The position numbers were made by a program, and so were the translations under genes. This document shows positions 18,270 to 26,522 of a stretch of DNA of 64,000 nt, in pieces. The stretch lies in NCBI RefSeq assembly GCF_918741295.1, contig NZ_CAKKNB010000001.1:992001-1056000 (forward strand), in the 5' to 3' direction. This DNA comes from Aquabacterium sp. CECT 9606 (GTDB lineage: Bacteria > Pseudomonadota > Gammaproteobacteria > Burkholderiales > Burkholderiaceae_C). The notes beneath the pieces were generated by a model. It saw only the letters and a program-made list of their open reading frames with translations, had not been told where the DNA came from and ran no database searches. The stretch's first letter is position 1, and each line of letters begins with the position of its first letter.

Positions 18270-19399
18270 CAGATGACCTCCAGCTCCGCTTGGAGCGCGC
18301 CGGCCGCCTTCATGGCTTGCAGGATGGCCAGCAGGTCCTGCGGGTTGGCGCCCAGGGTGTTGAGCGCCTTGACCACATCGGTCAATTTGGTACCAGCCGG
18401 CAGCTGGATCAGCGCGCCGGGTTCCTGGTTGATCTTGATGTCGGCCTTTTCGCTGACGACCGTCTGGCCTTGCGACAGGGCATTGGGCTGGCTGACGACC
18501 GGGGTGGAGCTGATGGTGACCGACAGGTTGCCGTGGGCGATGGCGCAGGGGCCAATGGTCACGGCCTGATTCACCACCACCGAGCCGGTGCGGGCGTTGA
18601 TGACGATGCGGGCGGACGGCGTGGCGCGGTCGATGGACAGGTTCTCGATGTCGGCCATGAAGGCCACGCGCTCGCCGGACTGGGCGGGCAGCTTCACGCT
18701 GACGGTGCGGCCGTTGATGGCCTCGGCGGTGCCAGCCCCTTTGGCCTTGTTGATGGTGTCTGCGATGTCTCGGGCGGTGTTGAAGTCGTCGGCCTGCACG
18801 TCCAGCTGGACCACGCTGCTTTGCAACCAGGGCGTGGGCACGCTGCGTTCCACCGTGGCGCCGTTGGGGATGCGGCCGGCGCTGAGGTGGTTGACCTGGA
18901 CCTTGGCACCGCCTTGCGAGGCGCCAGCACCGGCGATGATCAGGTTGCCTTGGGCCAGGCCGTAGATCTGGCCGTCGGCGCCTTTCAAGGGGGTGGTGAC
19001 CAGCGTGCCGCCGCGCAGTGACTTGGCATTGCCCAGCGAAGACACATTGACGTCAATGGCCTGCCCGGGTTGGGCAAAGGGGGGCAGGGTGGCGGTGACC
19101 AGCACGGCGGCCACGTTCTTGACCTGCATGGCCACGCCAGCGGGCACGGTGATGCCCATCTGCTGGAGCATGGAGTTCAGGCTTTGGGCCGTGAAGGGGG
19201 TCTGGGTGGTCTGGTCGCCGGTGCCGTCCAGGCCCACCACCAGGCCGTAGCCCATCAACTGGTTGGCGCGCACGCCTTGAACGCTGGCGATCTCTTTCAG
19301 CCGGGCCGCTTGGGCCTCAACGGGCCACCACACGGCTGCGGAGGCGGCCAGGAAGGCCAGGCCAATCAGCAGTTTGAGGAGTCGTTCTGAAGTATTCAT
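18269..19399 (-). CDS. flgI: Flagellar P-ring protein FlgI
   Basis: P-ring subunit that forms the peptidoglycan-level bushing around the rod. The 376-residue precursor has a Sec signal peptide ending near VEAQAARLKEI, then the highly conserved YGLVVGLDGTGDQT and TLPPFAQPGQAIDVNVSSLG. The C-terminus LKALNTLGANPQDLLAILQA style is typical. The ATG at 19399 is the only sensible start; a 7-bp hairpin with its distal arm reaching into this start codon is described separately. Confidence 0.96.
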   Translation of the reverse strand: MNTSERLLKLLIGLAFLAASAAVWWPVEAQAARLKEIASVQGVRANQLMGYGLVVGLDGTGDQTTQTPFTAQSLNSMLQQMGITVPAGVAMQVKNVAAVLVTATLPPFAQPGQAIDVNVSSLGNAKSLRGGTLVTTPLKGADGQIYGLAQGNLIIAGAGASQGGAKVQVNHLSAGRIPNGATVERSVPTPWLQSSVVQLDVQADDFNTARDIADTINKAKGAGTAEAINGRTVSVKLPAQSGERVAFMADIENLSIDRATPSARIVINARTGSVVVNQAVTIGPCAIAHGNLSVTISSTPVVSQPNALSQGQTVVSEKADIKINQEPGALIQLPAGTKLTDVVKALNTLGANPQDLLAILQAMKAAGALQAELEVI

Positions 19400-19429
19400 G
19401 AGGCCAGATTCCGGGAAGGTTCGGCCTCA
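19399..19429 (-). promoter_or_regulatory. Hairpin at the flgI translation start
   Basis: On the minus strand TGAGGCC and GGCCTCA form a perfect 7-bp stem around a 17-base loop, and the last base of the stem is the A of the flgI ATG. The loop holds CCCGGAA. It could shape translation of flgI inside the operon. The stem is seen; the effect is inferred. Confidence 0.4.
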
Positions 19430-19441
19430 TTTTGGAGTTCT

Positions 19442-20137
19442 TTAGATCGGCAGAATGCTCAAAAAGAAGTGTGCAAGCCAGCCTATTCCCTGGGCGTCGG
19501 CCTGGGCGCCGCGGCCTCTTTGTTCGATGCGCACATTGGCCACCTGGGTGGAGGCCACGGTGTTGCCCGGCTGGATGGTCGTGGGGTCAATCTGGCCCGA
19601 AAAACGCAACAATTCCACGTTTTTGTTCACGCCGATCTGCTTCTCGCCCGAGATGACCAGGTGGCCGTTGGGCAGCACCTCGATCACCGTGGCCGTGATG
19701 GTGCCCACGAAGTTGTGGGAGCTCTCGGTCGTGCCTTTGCCATCAAAGGTGTTGGACGAGGTGCCGCTTGCGCTCAGGCGCAATTTGGCCAGTTGCTCGG
19801 CCCTCAGGAGGGGCACGGCCGACACCGACGCCGAGGCGTCGCCCGTCTTCTCGATGCTGCTGGTCGACTCCTGCTTGGCCGCGATCTTCTCGACGATGGT
19901 GACGTTCACGATGTCGCCAACCAGGCGGGCGCGGTGGGTTTCGAACAAGGGCCGGTAGCCGGCGCTCTGGAACAGTGAGCCGTTGGCAATCTCGGGCACC
20001 ACCGGGACGGCCGGGCGAGCCTGGGTGGGCTCCAGCACATCGACCTTGGCGGTGGTGGGCAGAACAGAGCAGGCGCCCAGCAGACTGCAGGCGGCGGCGA
20101 TGAGCGCCAGGCTGGCGCGGCGGCGGAGGGTGTTCAT
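19442..20137 (-). CDS. flgH: Flagellar L-ring protein FlgH
   Basis: Outer-membrane lipoprotein that forms the L-ring. The 231-residue precursor has a lipobox SLLGAC with Cys23 and the family signatures GDIVNVTIVEKIAAKQ, LPNGHLVISGEKQI and VELLRFSGQIDP. The C-terminus ends in WLAHFFLSILPI, as in most FlgH. The ATG at 20137 overlaps the flgG stop (TGATG); a GTG one codon upstream is possible. It precedes flgI by 42 bases. Confidence 0.95.
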   Translation of the reverse strand: MNTLRRRASLALIAAACSLLGACSVLPTTAKVDVLEPTQARPAVPVVPEIANGSLFQSAGYRPLFETHRARLVGDIVNVTIVEKIAAKQESTSSIEKTGDASASVSAVPLLRAEQLAKLRLSASGTSSNTFDGKGTTESSHNFVGTITATVIEVLPNGHLVISGEKQIGVNKNVELLRFSGQIDPTTIQPGNTVASTQVANVRIEQRGRGAQADAQGIGWLAHFFLSILPI

Positions 20138-20919
20138 CACAGTTGCGCCAGACGTTGCAGCATCTGGTCCGAAGTCTGAATGGCCTTGGAGTTGAGTTCG
20201 TAGGCGCGTTGGGTCTGGATCATCGTGACGAGTTCTTCCACCACGTTGACGTTGGAGGTTTCCACGAAGCCTTGGGCCAGTGTGCCCGTGCTGTCGGTGC
20301 CGGGGTTGGCGGTCTGTGGCGTGCCGGAGGCGGGTGTCTCGGTGTAGAGGTTCTCGCCACGTGGCTCCAGGCCGGCTGGGTTGATGAAATTGGTCAGCTG
20401 GATCTGGCCCAGGGTCTGCGCGGTGTTCTGGCCCGAGATGGCCGCGGTGACCGTGCCATCCGGGGCGATGGTCACCGAGGTGGCGTTGGCAGGCACCGTG
20501 ATGCCGGGCTGGATCTGGTAGCCGTTGTTGGTGACCAGCTGGCCTTGGTTGTCCAGCTGGAAGGAGCCATCGCGGGTGTAGCCCGTGGTGCCGTCCGGCA
20601 TGGTGACGGGGAAGAAACCGTTGCCCTTGATGGCCACGTCCAGGTAGTTGGTGGTCTGCTGCAGGCTGCCTTGCGAGAACTGGCGCGAGGTGGCCACCGG
20701 GCGCACGCCCAGCCCCACTTGCAGGCCGGTGGGCAGTTGCGTCTGCTCCGAGCTGTTGGCCCCGCTTTGGCGCAGGTTCTGGTACATCAGGTCTTCAAAC
20801 ACCGCGTGCGAACGCTTGTAGCCATTGGTGCCGCTGTTGGCCAGGTTGTGAGAGATGTGGTCCAGCTGGGTTTGCTGGGCTTCCATCCCCGATTTCGAGA
20901 TCCACAGTGATCGCATCAT
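20137..20919 (-). CDS. flgG: Flagellar distal rod protein FlgG
   Basis: Distal rod subunit, 260 residues, the length expected for a FlgG. It starts [18 protein letters not shown] and has the rod motif [17 protein letters not shown] ([17 protein letters not shown]), the FlgG-specific [17 protein letters not shown] and the C-terminal [18 protein letters not shown]. The sequence is very close to the family norm. Stop codon overlaps flgH. Confidence 0.97.
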   Translation of the reverse strand: MMRSLWISKSGMEAQQTQLDHISHNLANSGTNGYKRSHAVFEDLMYQNLRQSGANSSEQTQLPTGLQVGLGVRPVATSRQFSQGSLQQTTNYLDVAIKGNGFFPVTMPDGTTGYTRDGSFQLDNQGQLVTNNGYQIQPGITVPANATSVTIAPDGTVTAAISGQNTAQTLGQIQLTNFINPAGLEPRGENLYTETPASGTPQTANPGTDSTGTLAQGFVETSNVNVVEELVTMIQTQRAYELNSKAIQTSDQMLQRLAQL

Positions 20920-20955
20920 GGTGCTACTCCTCAGGCGTCAAGCCAGGTAAACAGA

Positions 20956-21687
20956 TCAGGCGTTGCCCGACAACAATTGGGATGCCGCTTTTTCATTGCT
21001 CTCGGAGGTCTGGATCAACTTCATTTGAGCTTCGAACTGGCGGGCGGCCGCGATCATGCTGATCATGGTCTCGATGGGGTTGACGTTCGAGCCCTCCAGG
21101 GCCCCGTCTTGCACGCGGGCGTTGGCATCGACTGGCAGTTCGGCCCCGTCCGCGTCGCGGAACAGGCCATCCTCGCCCCGCGTCAGCTTGGTTTCCGGGG
21201 TGACCAGCTTGAGCTTGCCGATCCCGGTGATCTTGCCGCTGGCCTCTTTGGCGCTGACCGTGCCATCGGGCGCGATGCTGGCCTGGGCGTTCTGCGGGAT
21301 GGTGATGGGGCCGCCGTCGCCCAGCACGGGCAGGCCGCTCTGGGTCATCAGCACGCCTTCGTTGTTCACCGTCAGCGACCCGAAGCGCGTGTAGGCCTCG
21401 GTGCCGTCCAGCGCGCTCACGGCCAGCATGGATTTGCCTTGCAGGGCCACGTCCAGCGGGCGCCCCGTGGTCGTGATGGGGCCTTGCGAGTCGTCGTAGC
21501 CCACCGTGGTCTCGAGTGAGTAGACGCGCGTAGTGGCACCATCGCCGCGCACCGGCACGGCACGAATGGCTTGCAGCTCGGCCCGAAAGCCGGTGGTGCT
21601 GATGTTGGCCAGGTTGTTGGCCAGCACATCCTGGCGCTGCATGTCCATCTTGGCGCCGGCCATGCCGACATAAATCATCCGATCCAT
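20956..21687 (-). CDS. flgF: Flagellar proximal rod protein FlgF
   Basis: Proximal rod subunit of 243 residues. The start MDRMIYVGMAGAKMDMQRQD and the motif NNLANISTTGFRAEL are FlgF marks; the C-terminus carries GSNVNPIETMISMIAAARQFE. It sits between flgE and flgG in the usual order, with 34- and 36-base gaps. Confidence 0.96.
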   Translation of the reverse strand: MDRMIYVGMAGAKMDMQRQDVLANNLANISTTGFRAELQAIRAVPVRGDGATTRVYSLETTVGYDDSQGPITTTGRPLDVALQGKSMLAVSALDGTEAYTRFGSLTVNNEGVLMTQSGLPVLGDGGPITIPQNAQASIAPDGTVSAKEASGKITGIGKLKLVTPETKLTRGEDGLFRDADGAELPVDANARVQDGALEGSNVNPIETMISMIAAARQFEAQMKLIQTSESNEKAASQLLSGNA

Positions 21688-21721
21688 GATGTGCTCCGGT
21701 TACTGCTGGCGGGGCGGTGCA

Positions 21722-23080
21722 TCAACGCAGGTTCACCAGGGTCTGCAGAACCTGGTCTTCGGTCTTGATGGTCTGCGCGTTGGCCTGGTACATGCGCTGC
21801 GCCACCATCATGTTGACCAGCTCGCCGGTCAGGTCCACGTTGGATTCTTCCAGCGCGCCCGATTGCAGCAAGCCCAGGTTGCCCGTGCCTGGCGCGCCGG
21901 TGACGGGGGCGTTGGAGGCGTAGGTGGCGGACCATTCGTTGCTGCCTTGCGGTTGCAGGCCTTGCGGGTTGCGGAAGCTGGCGGTCACCAATTGGCCTGC
22001 AGGTTTGGATTGGCCATTGGAATAACGCGCCAGGATCACGCCCGAGCTGTCCACCGCGATGCTGGACAGGTCACCCGGTGCATAGCCGGTTTGCGACAAG
22101 TTGGTCACCGAGAAGTTGCCCCCGTACTCCGTGGACTTGGACAGGTCCATGGTGACGCCACTGATGATTTCGGTCTGCGCGATGGGCGGCACCGCGCTGG
22201 CATTGGTGACGTTGACTTTGGGGATGTCGGGCAGCGTGAAACTGCCGGTCGACGAGGTGGCCACTGGGTTGCCGCTGGCATCGTAGGTCGTGATCGTGCC
22301 AGGGTCGCCGGGGACCGGGCTGCCATTGGACAGATCGGTTGGCGTGCCGCCCGAGGTCGGGAAGGTCAGTGTGGCGGCCTTGGCTGGTGCGCCGGCACCG
22401 TCGGTCTGGATGGACGTGCCGTTGGCCGTCACGTACATGTCCCAGGTGTTGTCGCCCACCTTCTGGAAGTAGTAGGCCATGCCCACCGATTGGCCCTTCA
22501 CGTCGTACATGGTCTGCGACGTCGTGAAGTTGTAGGTGGTGTTGTCGGTGAAATCGATGCCAACGCTCTTGATCGAGTCGGTGGACTTGAAGTTCATTTC
22601 GATCGCGGTCTTGTCCGTCTGCTTGGGGGCAATGCCGCCCGTGGTCAGCTGGATGGGCACCAGGTCACTGGTGTTGGTGATGTTGCCCGTCAGGTCGGCC
22701 TGGTAGCCCAGCAGCTTGTGCTGCGCGTTGTTGACGATGAAGCCGTCGCGGTCGATCTTGAACTGGCCGTTGCGGGTGAACAAAGTCTGGTTGCGACCGT
22801 CTTGCACCTGGAAAAAACCATTGCCGTTGATGGCCAGGTCCATGGGGTTGTCGGTGGTGCTGATGTTGCCCTGCGTGAATTGCTGGGCCACGGCCGCCAC
22901 GGTGGCGCCAATGCCGACTGCGCTGGTGCCGGAGCCATTCAGTGCCGCCGCGTACATGTCAGAGAACTCGGCCCGCGAGGCCTTGGCACCATAGGTGCTG
23001 GTGTTGGCCACGTTGTTGCCAATCACCTCCAGATTGCGAGCCGATACATTCAGACCGGAGAGACCTTGTTGGAAGCCCAT
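21722..23080 (-). CDS. flgE: Flagellar hook protein FlgE
   Basis: The hook subunit, 452 residues. It opens MGFQQGLSGLNVSARNLEV with GNNVANTSTYGAKASRAEF and closes with SNVDLTGELVNMMVAQRMYQ, the paired terminal helices of axial proteins. The centre holds the variable hook domains (NGNGFFQVQDG is conserved). Length is near the E. coli value of 402 plus an extra insert in the D2 region. A spacing of 33 bases separates it from flgD. Confidence 0.96.
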   Translation of the reverse strand: MGFQQGLSGLNVSARNLEVIGNNVANTSTYGAKASRAEFSDMYAAALNGSGTSAVGIGATVAAVAQQFTQGNISTTDNPMDLAINGNGFFQVQDGRNQTLFTRNGQFKIDRDGFIVNNAQHKLLGYQADLTGNITNTSDLVPIQLTTGGIAPKQTDKTAIEMNFKSTDSIKSVGIDFTDNTTYNFTTSQTMYDVKGQSVGMAYYFQKVGDNTWDMYVTANGTSIQTDGAGAPAKAATLTFPTSGGTPTDLSNGSPVPGDPGTITTYDASGNPVATSSTGSFTLPDIPKVNVTNASAVPPIAQTEIISGVTMDLSKSTEYGGNFSVTNLSQTGYAPGDLSSIAVDSSGVILARYSNGQSKPAGQLVTASFRNPQGLQPQGSNEWSATYASNAPVTGAPGTGNLGLLQSGALEESNVDLTGELVNMMVAQRMYQANAQTIKTEDQVLQTLVNLR

Positions 23081-23113
23081 GGTGTTGTCCTTTCGGGGTA
23101 CTGCTTTGAAAAA

Positions 23114-23794
23114 TTAAACGACGACTTTGATCTTGTTGTAGGCCGTGGTGCCGCTGTTGCGCAGCTCCAGGTTCAAGGTACCGTTGCTGTTGCTGATGGC
23201 ATCGACCTGGTCGTTCATCAAACTGGTGTTGCTGACCGCGGTGCTGCCGTTCTTGGCCGACACCTTGAAGGTCAGCCCTTCGCTGGACATGGTGCTGGGC
23301 ACCGTCCACTGGAAGCTGTGCAGGCCGGCCGTCTGCGAGCCCTGGCTGATGGTGTCGACCACCTTGCCTGCGGCGTTGATCACATCGATGTTGACGGTGG
23401 CCGCGCTGCCGCTCAGGTCGAAGGCGCCTGCGGCCACGGTGCTGGTGGTGCCGTCCTCGGCCTTGACGGTGCCAGCGACCAGCTGGTTGCCCTCGATCAG
23501 CACCTGATGGCCCACCAGGCTGGCGCCTTGCAGCACCTGCATCTGGCTGAAGCCATCGGTCACACCGCCCATGGTGGTGTTGAGTTTTTCGATGCCGGTC
23601 ACCGTGCTGATCTGGGCCATCTGGCTGGTGACCTGCGCGTTGTCCATTGGGTTCAGGGGGTCCTGGTTCTGCATCTGCGTGACCAGCAGCTTCAGGAAAC
23701 GGTCCGAGGCCTCGGTCGTCTTGTCGCTGGCAGCGGCCTTGGTGCCGTTGATCTTGTCGAGAACGGAATTGCCGGTTGAAGATACGGTGCTCAT
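23114..23794 (-). CDS. flgD: Flagellar hook capping protein FlgD
   Basis: The hook cap, a temporary scaffold for FlgE polymerisation. The 226-residue protein has the N-terminal signature RFLKLLVTQMQNQDPLNPMD and QMAQISTVTGIEKLN, then an Ig/tudor-like C-terminal part ending in VDAISNSNGTLNLELRNSG. Position between flgC and flgE is standard. Confidence 0.95.
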   Translation of the reverse strand: MSTVSSTGNSVLDKINGTKAAASDKTTEASDRFLKLLVTQMQNQDPLNPMDNAQVTSQMAQISTVTGIEKLNTTMGGVTDGFSQMQVLQGASLVGHQVLIEGNQLVAGTVKAEDGTTSTVAAGAFDLSGSAATVNIDVINAAGKVVDTISQGSQTAGLHSFQWTVPSTMSSEGLTFKVSAKNGSTAVSNTSLMNDQVDAISNSNGTLNLELRNSGTTAYNKIKVVV

Positions 23795-23812
23795 GTCATG
23801 TCCTTAGGTAAA

Positions 23813-24226
23813 TCAGGTGCCTTGACCGAGCTGCAGCGTCTTCATCAGCAGGCTCTTGGCGGTGTTCATCACTTCGATGTTGTTCTGGTACGAGCGCGAG
23901 GCCGAGATCATGTTGACCATCTCTTCCACCGCGTTCACGTTGCTGTAGGTCACGTAGCCATCGGCATCGGCTTGCGGGTGCTTGGGGTCAAGCACACGGC
24001 GGCCGGGGGTGTTGTCTTCGGTGATGTTGCTCACCGTGACACCGGCCGTGCCCACCTCGTTGCCCATGGGCGTGGTGGTGAACACCACCTGGCGGGCCTT
24101 GTAGGGTGAGCGGTCGGGGCCGGCCACCGTGTCGGCGTTGGCCAGGTTGGAGGCCACCACGTTGAGCCGCTGGGCTTGCGCGCTGACCGCGCTGCCCGAG
24201 ACGTTGAAAATGCTGAACATCGACAT
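23813..24226 (-). CDS. flgC: Flagellar proximal rod protein FlgC
   Basis: Proximal rod subunit, 137 residues. Marks are FNVSGSAVSAQAQRLNVVAS near the start, ASNLANADTVAGPDRSPYKA, and the C-terminal YSNVNAVEEMVNMISASRSY. The length and the start MSMFSIFNVSG are normal. It follows flgB by 17 bases. Confidence 0.96.
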   Translation of the reverse strand: MSMFSIFNVSGSAVSAQAQRLNVVASNLANADTVAGPDRSPYKARQVVFTTTPMGNEVGTAGVTVSNITEDNTPGRRVLDPKHPQADADGYVTYSNVNAVEEMVNMISASRSYQNNIEVMNTAKSLLMKTLQLGQGT

Positions 24227-24243
24227 GGCTGATTACTCCTGGG

Positions 24244-24681
24244 TCACTGGCCGGTGATGGCCGTGTTGAGCGTCTTGACCTGGCTGTTGATGAAGCGCAA
24301 GGTGGCTTCATAACGAACCGTGTTGTCGGCGAAGGTGGCACGCTCGCGGTCCATGTCGACGGTGTTGCTGTCCAGGTTGGTCTGGGCGGGTGTGGCGTAG
24401 TTCATGTCGGTGGCTTCCTTGCTGCCGGCGGGGGCACCGCCGCGACCCAGGTGGCCGGCACTGGCCGTGGCCAGTTGCAGCTTGGCCGGCGACAGCGATG
24501 AGGCGCCCGACGAGGCCTGCCCCGTGGCGTTGCGCAAGGCGCTGGCGAAGTCGAAGTCCCGTGCCTGGTAGCCCGGGGTGTCGGCGTTCGCGATGTTGCT
24601 GGCGATCAGGCGCTGGCGCTCCGAGCGCAGCGCCAGGGCATCAGCCTGGAAGTTAAGGGTGTCGGTCAATCTGTTCAGCAT
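24244..24681 (-). CDS. flgB: Flagellar basal-body rod protein FlgB
   Basis: Innermost proximal rod subunit and first gene of the flgBCDEFGHIJKL operon; 145 residues. It has the axial motif LIASNIANADTPGYQARDFDF and the C-terminal RYEATLRFINSQVKTLNTAI. The ATG at 24681 is chosen because it carries a GGAGG Shine-Dalgarno 7 bases upstream and matches family length; a longer reading frame starts 90 bases earlier. The 163-base gap to divergent flgA should hold both promoters, but I could not assign a sigma-54 or sigma-28 motif with confidence. Confidence 0.94.
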   Translation of the reverse strand: MLNRLTDTLNFQADALALRSERQRLIASNIANADTPGYQARDFDFASALRNATGQASSGASSLSPAKLQLATASAGHLGRGGAPAGSKEATDMNYATPAQTNLDSNTVDMDRERATFADNTVRYEATLRFINSQVKTLNTAITGQ

Positions 24682-24844
24682 GGCAAGCCCTCCGGCCTGT
24701 GAGCGCTTTGCCAAGAACAACGGGATTTGGCGCAGCTTGTAGGGGATGGTGAACGTCTGGGGCCGAAACATGAGCCGGAATAAGCGGCCTTTCGGGCCTC
24801 ATTTCAGACTTCTCCGCGCTGCGGGGCTTCGTACAGTGGCAGGC

Positions 24845-25678
24845 ATGGACACGAACCCCAATACCCCCTCATCGACCAGCCCCTCGGCCCCTGCGCCGGG
24901 CCTGCTGCATGACCTGGGTTTCGAGCCATTTCAAATTTGGGCGGCCTTGCTGAGCGCCCTGGTGTGGTTGCTCTTGTGCGGGGGCGCGGTGCTGTTGTCA
25001 CCTTCGGCCCACGCGCAGGCGTCGCCGGTTGGCGAGTCGGGTGTGCTGCAGGCGTATGTGCAGAGCTTGTTACACGACCAGGCTTTGCCCCAGGCCGACA
25101 CTTCAAAGAGCGGCGCGCCTTGGCGCGTCGAAGTTGTTCTGGGCCAACTGGACCCACGCCTCAAGCTGGCGCCTTGCGACAAGGTCAAGGCCTATGTGCC
25201 GGCTGGCATGCGCCTGTGGGGCAACACCCGCGTCGGTTTGCGTTGCGAGCAGGGCGCGGTGCGTTGGAATGTTTACTGGCCCGTGTCCGTGAAGGTCTGG
25301 GGACAGGCGTTGGTGGCCGTGGGCACGGTGCGCCCGGGCACGCCCTTGGCGATGGAAGACTTGCGCATGGCGGAAGTCGATCTGGCTTCGCATGCCTCGC
25401 CCGCGGTGCTGCGCGCGCAAGACGTGGTGGGTCGCACCGTGGTGCGCCAGCTGTCAGCCGGCCAAAGCCTGCGTCAGGAGGATGTGAAGGCCCGCCGCTG
25501 GTTCGCCGCCGGTGATCCTGTGCGTTTGACAGTCAAGGGCCCCGGATTTTTGGTCGGCTCCGAAGGCACGGCGCTCACGGCGGGTGACGAGGGGCAATGC
25601 GCCAAGATCCGGCTTGAAGGTGGCCGCGTGGTCTGTGGGGAGCCCGTCGGGGCCCGCCAGGTGGAGATCTTCTTGTGA
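24845..25678 (+). CDS. flgA: Flagella basal body P-ring formation protein FlgA
   Basis: Periplasmic chaperone for P-ring assembly; 277 residues. An N-terminal polar stretch of ~35 residues precedes a signal-anchor helix (WAALLSALVWLLLCGGAVLL) ending in AHAQA. The SAF-type domain has LDPRLKLAPCDKVKAYVP, the conserved GNTRVGLRCE and ARVLRAQDVVGR-like (VLRAQDVVGRTVVRQLSAGQ). The ATG at 24845 is preferred over a start at 24746 that would enter the flgB upstream region. It is divergent from flgB and followed by a terminator. Confidence 0.92.
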   Translation: MDTNPNTPSSTSPSAPAPGLLHDLGFEPFQIWAALLSALVWLLLCGGAVLLSPSAHAQASPVGESGVLQAYVQSLLHDQALPQADTSKSGAPWRVEVVLGQLDPRLKLAPCDKVKAYVPAGMRLWGNTRVGLRCEQGAVRWNVYWPVSVKVWGQALVAVGTVRPGTPLAMEDLRMAEVDLASHASPAVLRAQDVVGRTVVRQLSAGQSLRQEDVKARRWFAAGDPVRLTVKGPGFLVGSEGTALTAGDEGQCAKIRLEGGRVVCGEPVGARQVEIFL

Positions 25679-25701
25679 AATTCGGTCAATTTGCAGGCCC
25701 A

Positions 25702-25724
25702 CCCCCCTGGATTGCGGGGGTTTT
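25702..25724 (+). terminator. Rho-independent terminator after flgA
   Basis: CCCCCC, a loop of about 8 bases and GGGGG followed by TTTT, 23 bases after the flgA stop and just before the flgM promoter. The U-run is short. Confidence 0.65.
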
Positions 25725-25736
25725 GGCCTTTGGCGT

Positions 25737-25763
25737 TAAAGTCGGTGGCGGCCGGGTCGATAT
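25737..25763 (+). promoter_or_regulatory. Sigma-28 (FliA) promoter of flgM
   Basis: TAAA at 25737-25740, exactly 15 bases, then GTCGATAT at 25756-25763, against the sigma-28 consensus TAAA-N15-GCCGATAA (4/4 and 6/8). It lies 45 bases before the flgM ATG, so flgM-flgN would be a class III, FliA-dependent unit. The match is seen; activity is inferred from the known flgM control in enteric bacteria. Confidence 0.75.
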
Positions 25764-25808
25764 CCCGGATGTGACCACTCGGTTCACACCGAGAGTAAGG
25801 AGTACATC

Positions 25809-26111
25809 ATGAAAATCGGCAACCCTTCAGACAAAGCTGTCAACGGCACCAGTGCCAAGACAGAAGCCACCGCCAGCACCAAGACGGCCGGTAAAACGGC
25901 CAGCCTGGATGGCGGCGTGAGCGAGAGCGCCAAGGTAACACTGTCCAACGCGGCATCCAATCTCTTATCAGGAGCGGATCCCACTTTCGATGCCAACAAA
26001 GTCTCGAAAGTGAAGCAATCGATCGACGACGGTTCCTACAAAGTGGACCCCGAGGCCATCGCGGACAAGCTGATCGCCAATTCGCGCGAACTGCTCGAAC
26101 GCCAGCACTGA
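25809..26111 (+). CDS. flgM: Anti-sigma-28 factor FlgM
   Basis: Negative regulator of flagellar synthesis that binds FliA until it is exported through the finished hook. The 100-residue product starts MKIGNPSDKAV and has a disordered N-terminal half and the sigma-binding C-terminal half with FDANKVSKVKQSIDDGSYKV and IADKLIANSRELL, a close family match. A GTAAGGAG Shine-Dalgarno precedes the ATG. Preceded by the sigma-28 promoter and followed 16 bases later by the FlgN-like gene. Confidence 0.95.
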   Translation: MKIGNPSDKAVNGTSAKTEATASTKTAGKTASLDGGVSESAKVTLSNAASNLLSGADPTFDANKVSKVKQSIDDGSYKVDPEAIADKLIANSRELLERQH

Positions 26112-26127
26112 TCGAGGCTTTTCGATC

Positions 26128-26505
26128 ATGGCCGCTGTTCAACCGCCCCTGCTGGATCTGACGCCCCACATTGCCGCCATCGAGGCGCAGTTGGGGGTGT
26201 TGGACGAAGCTTTGGTGTCGCAAGACGCCCAGGCGATCGAGTCGTGTAGCCAGGATTTGCACCGTTCACTGGCCGAAGCGATGGCGGCTTTTCGCCATGC
26301 GGGGCCAAATTCACTGACGCCGCAATTGCGTCATCAACTGCTGCTGGCGCAAGCGCGCGTCATGGGGCAGCAATCCACCGTCAGGCGCGCCGCTCATTCC
26401 ATCGAGCGCACTTTGAGCATGCTCTTGCCCCAGGAAGCCTCGGCCACCTATTCGGCGCTGGCGCCCAAATCCGGCCAGATGGCCGTGAACGCCTACCGCG
26501 CCTGA
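26128..26505 (+). CDS. flgN: FlgN-like flagellar chaperone
   Basis: A 125-residue, mostly helical protein directly after flgM. The sequence (LLDLTPHIAAIEAQLGVLDE, RHQLLLAQARVMGQQ) is poorly conserved, but size, helical character and position fit FlgN, the export chaperone of FlgK and FlgL. The C-terminal TYSALAPKSGQMAVNAYRA is typical of the betaproteobacterial version by memory. It converges on recJ with a 17-base gap. Identification rests mainly on context. Confidence 0.75.
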   Translation: MAAVQPPLLDLTPHIAAIEAQLGVLDEALVSQDAQAIESCSQDLHRSLAEAMAAFRHAGPNSLTPQLRHQLLLAQARVMGQQSTVRRAAHSIERTLSMLLPQEASATYSALAPKSGQMAVNAYRA

Positions 26506-26522
26506 GCGCCACTGGCTCGCCG

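Noticed and set aside
21686..23779. 697-codon plus-strand frame opposite flgE-flgD
   Set aside because: Antisense shadow of flagellar genes in high-GC DNA; composition is that of a mirrored frame and flgE/flgD are unambiguous.
24682..24844. Sigma-54 or FlhDC promoter between flgB and flgA
   Set aside because: A TGGCGC run near 24729 does not have a GC doublet at the proper distance for a -24/-12 promoter, and I could not align an FlhDC box.
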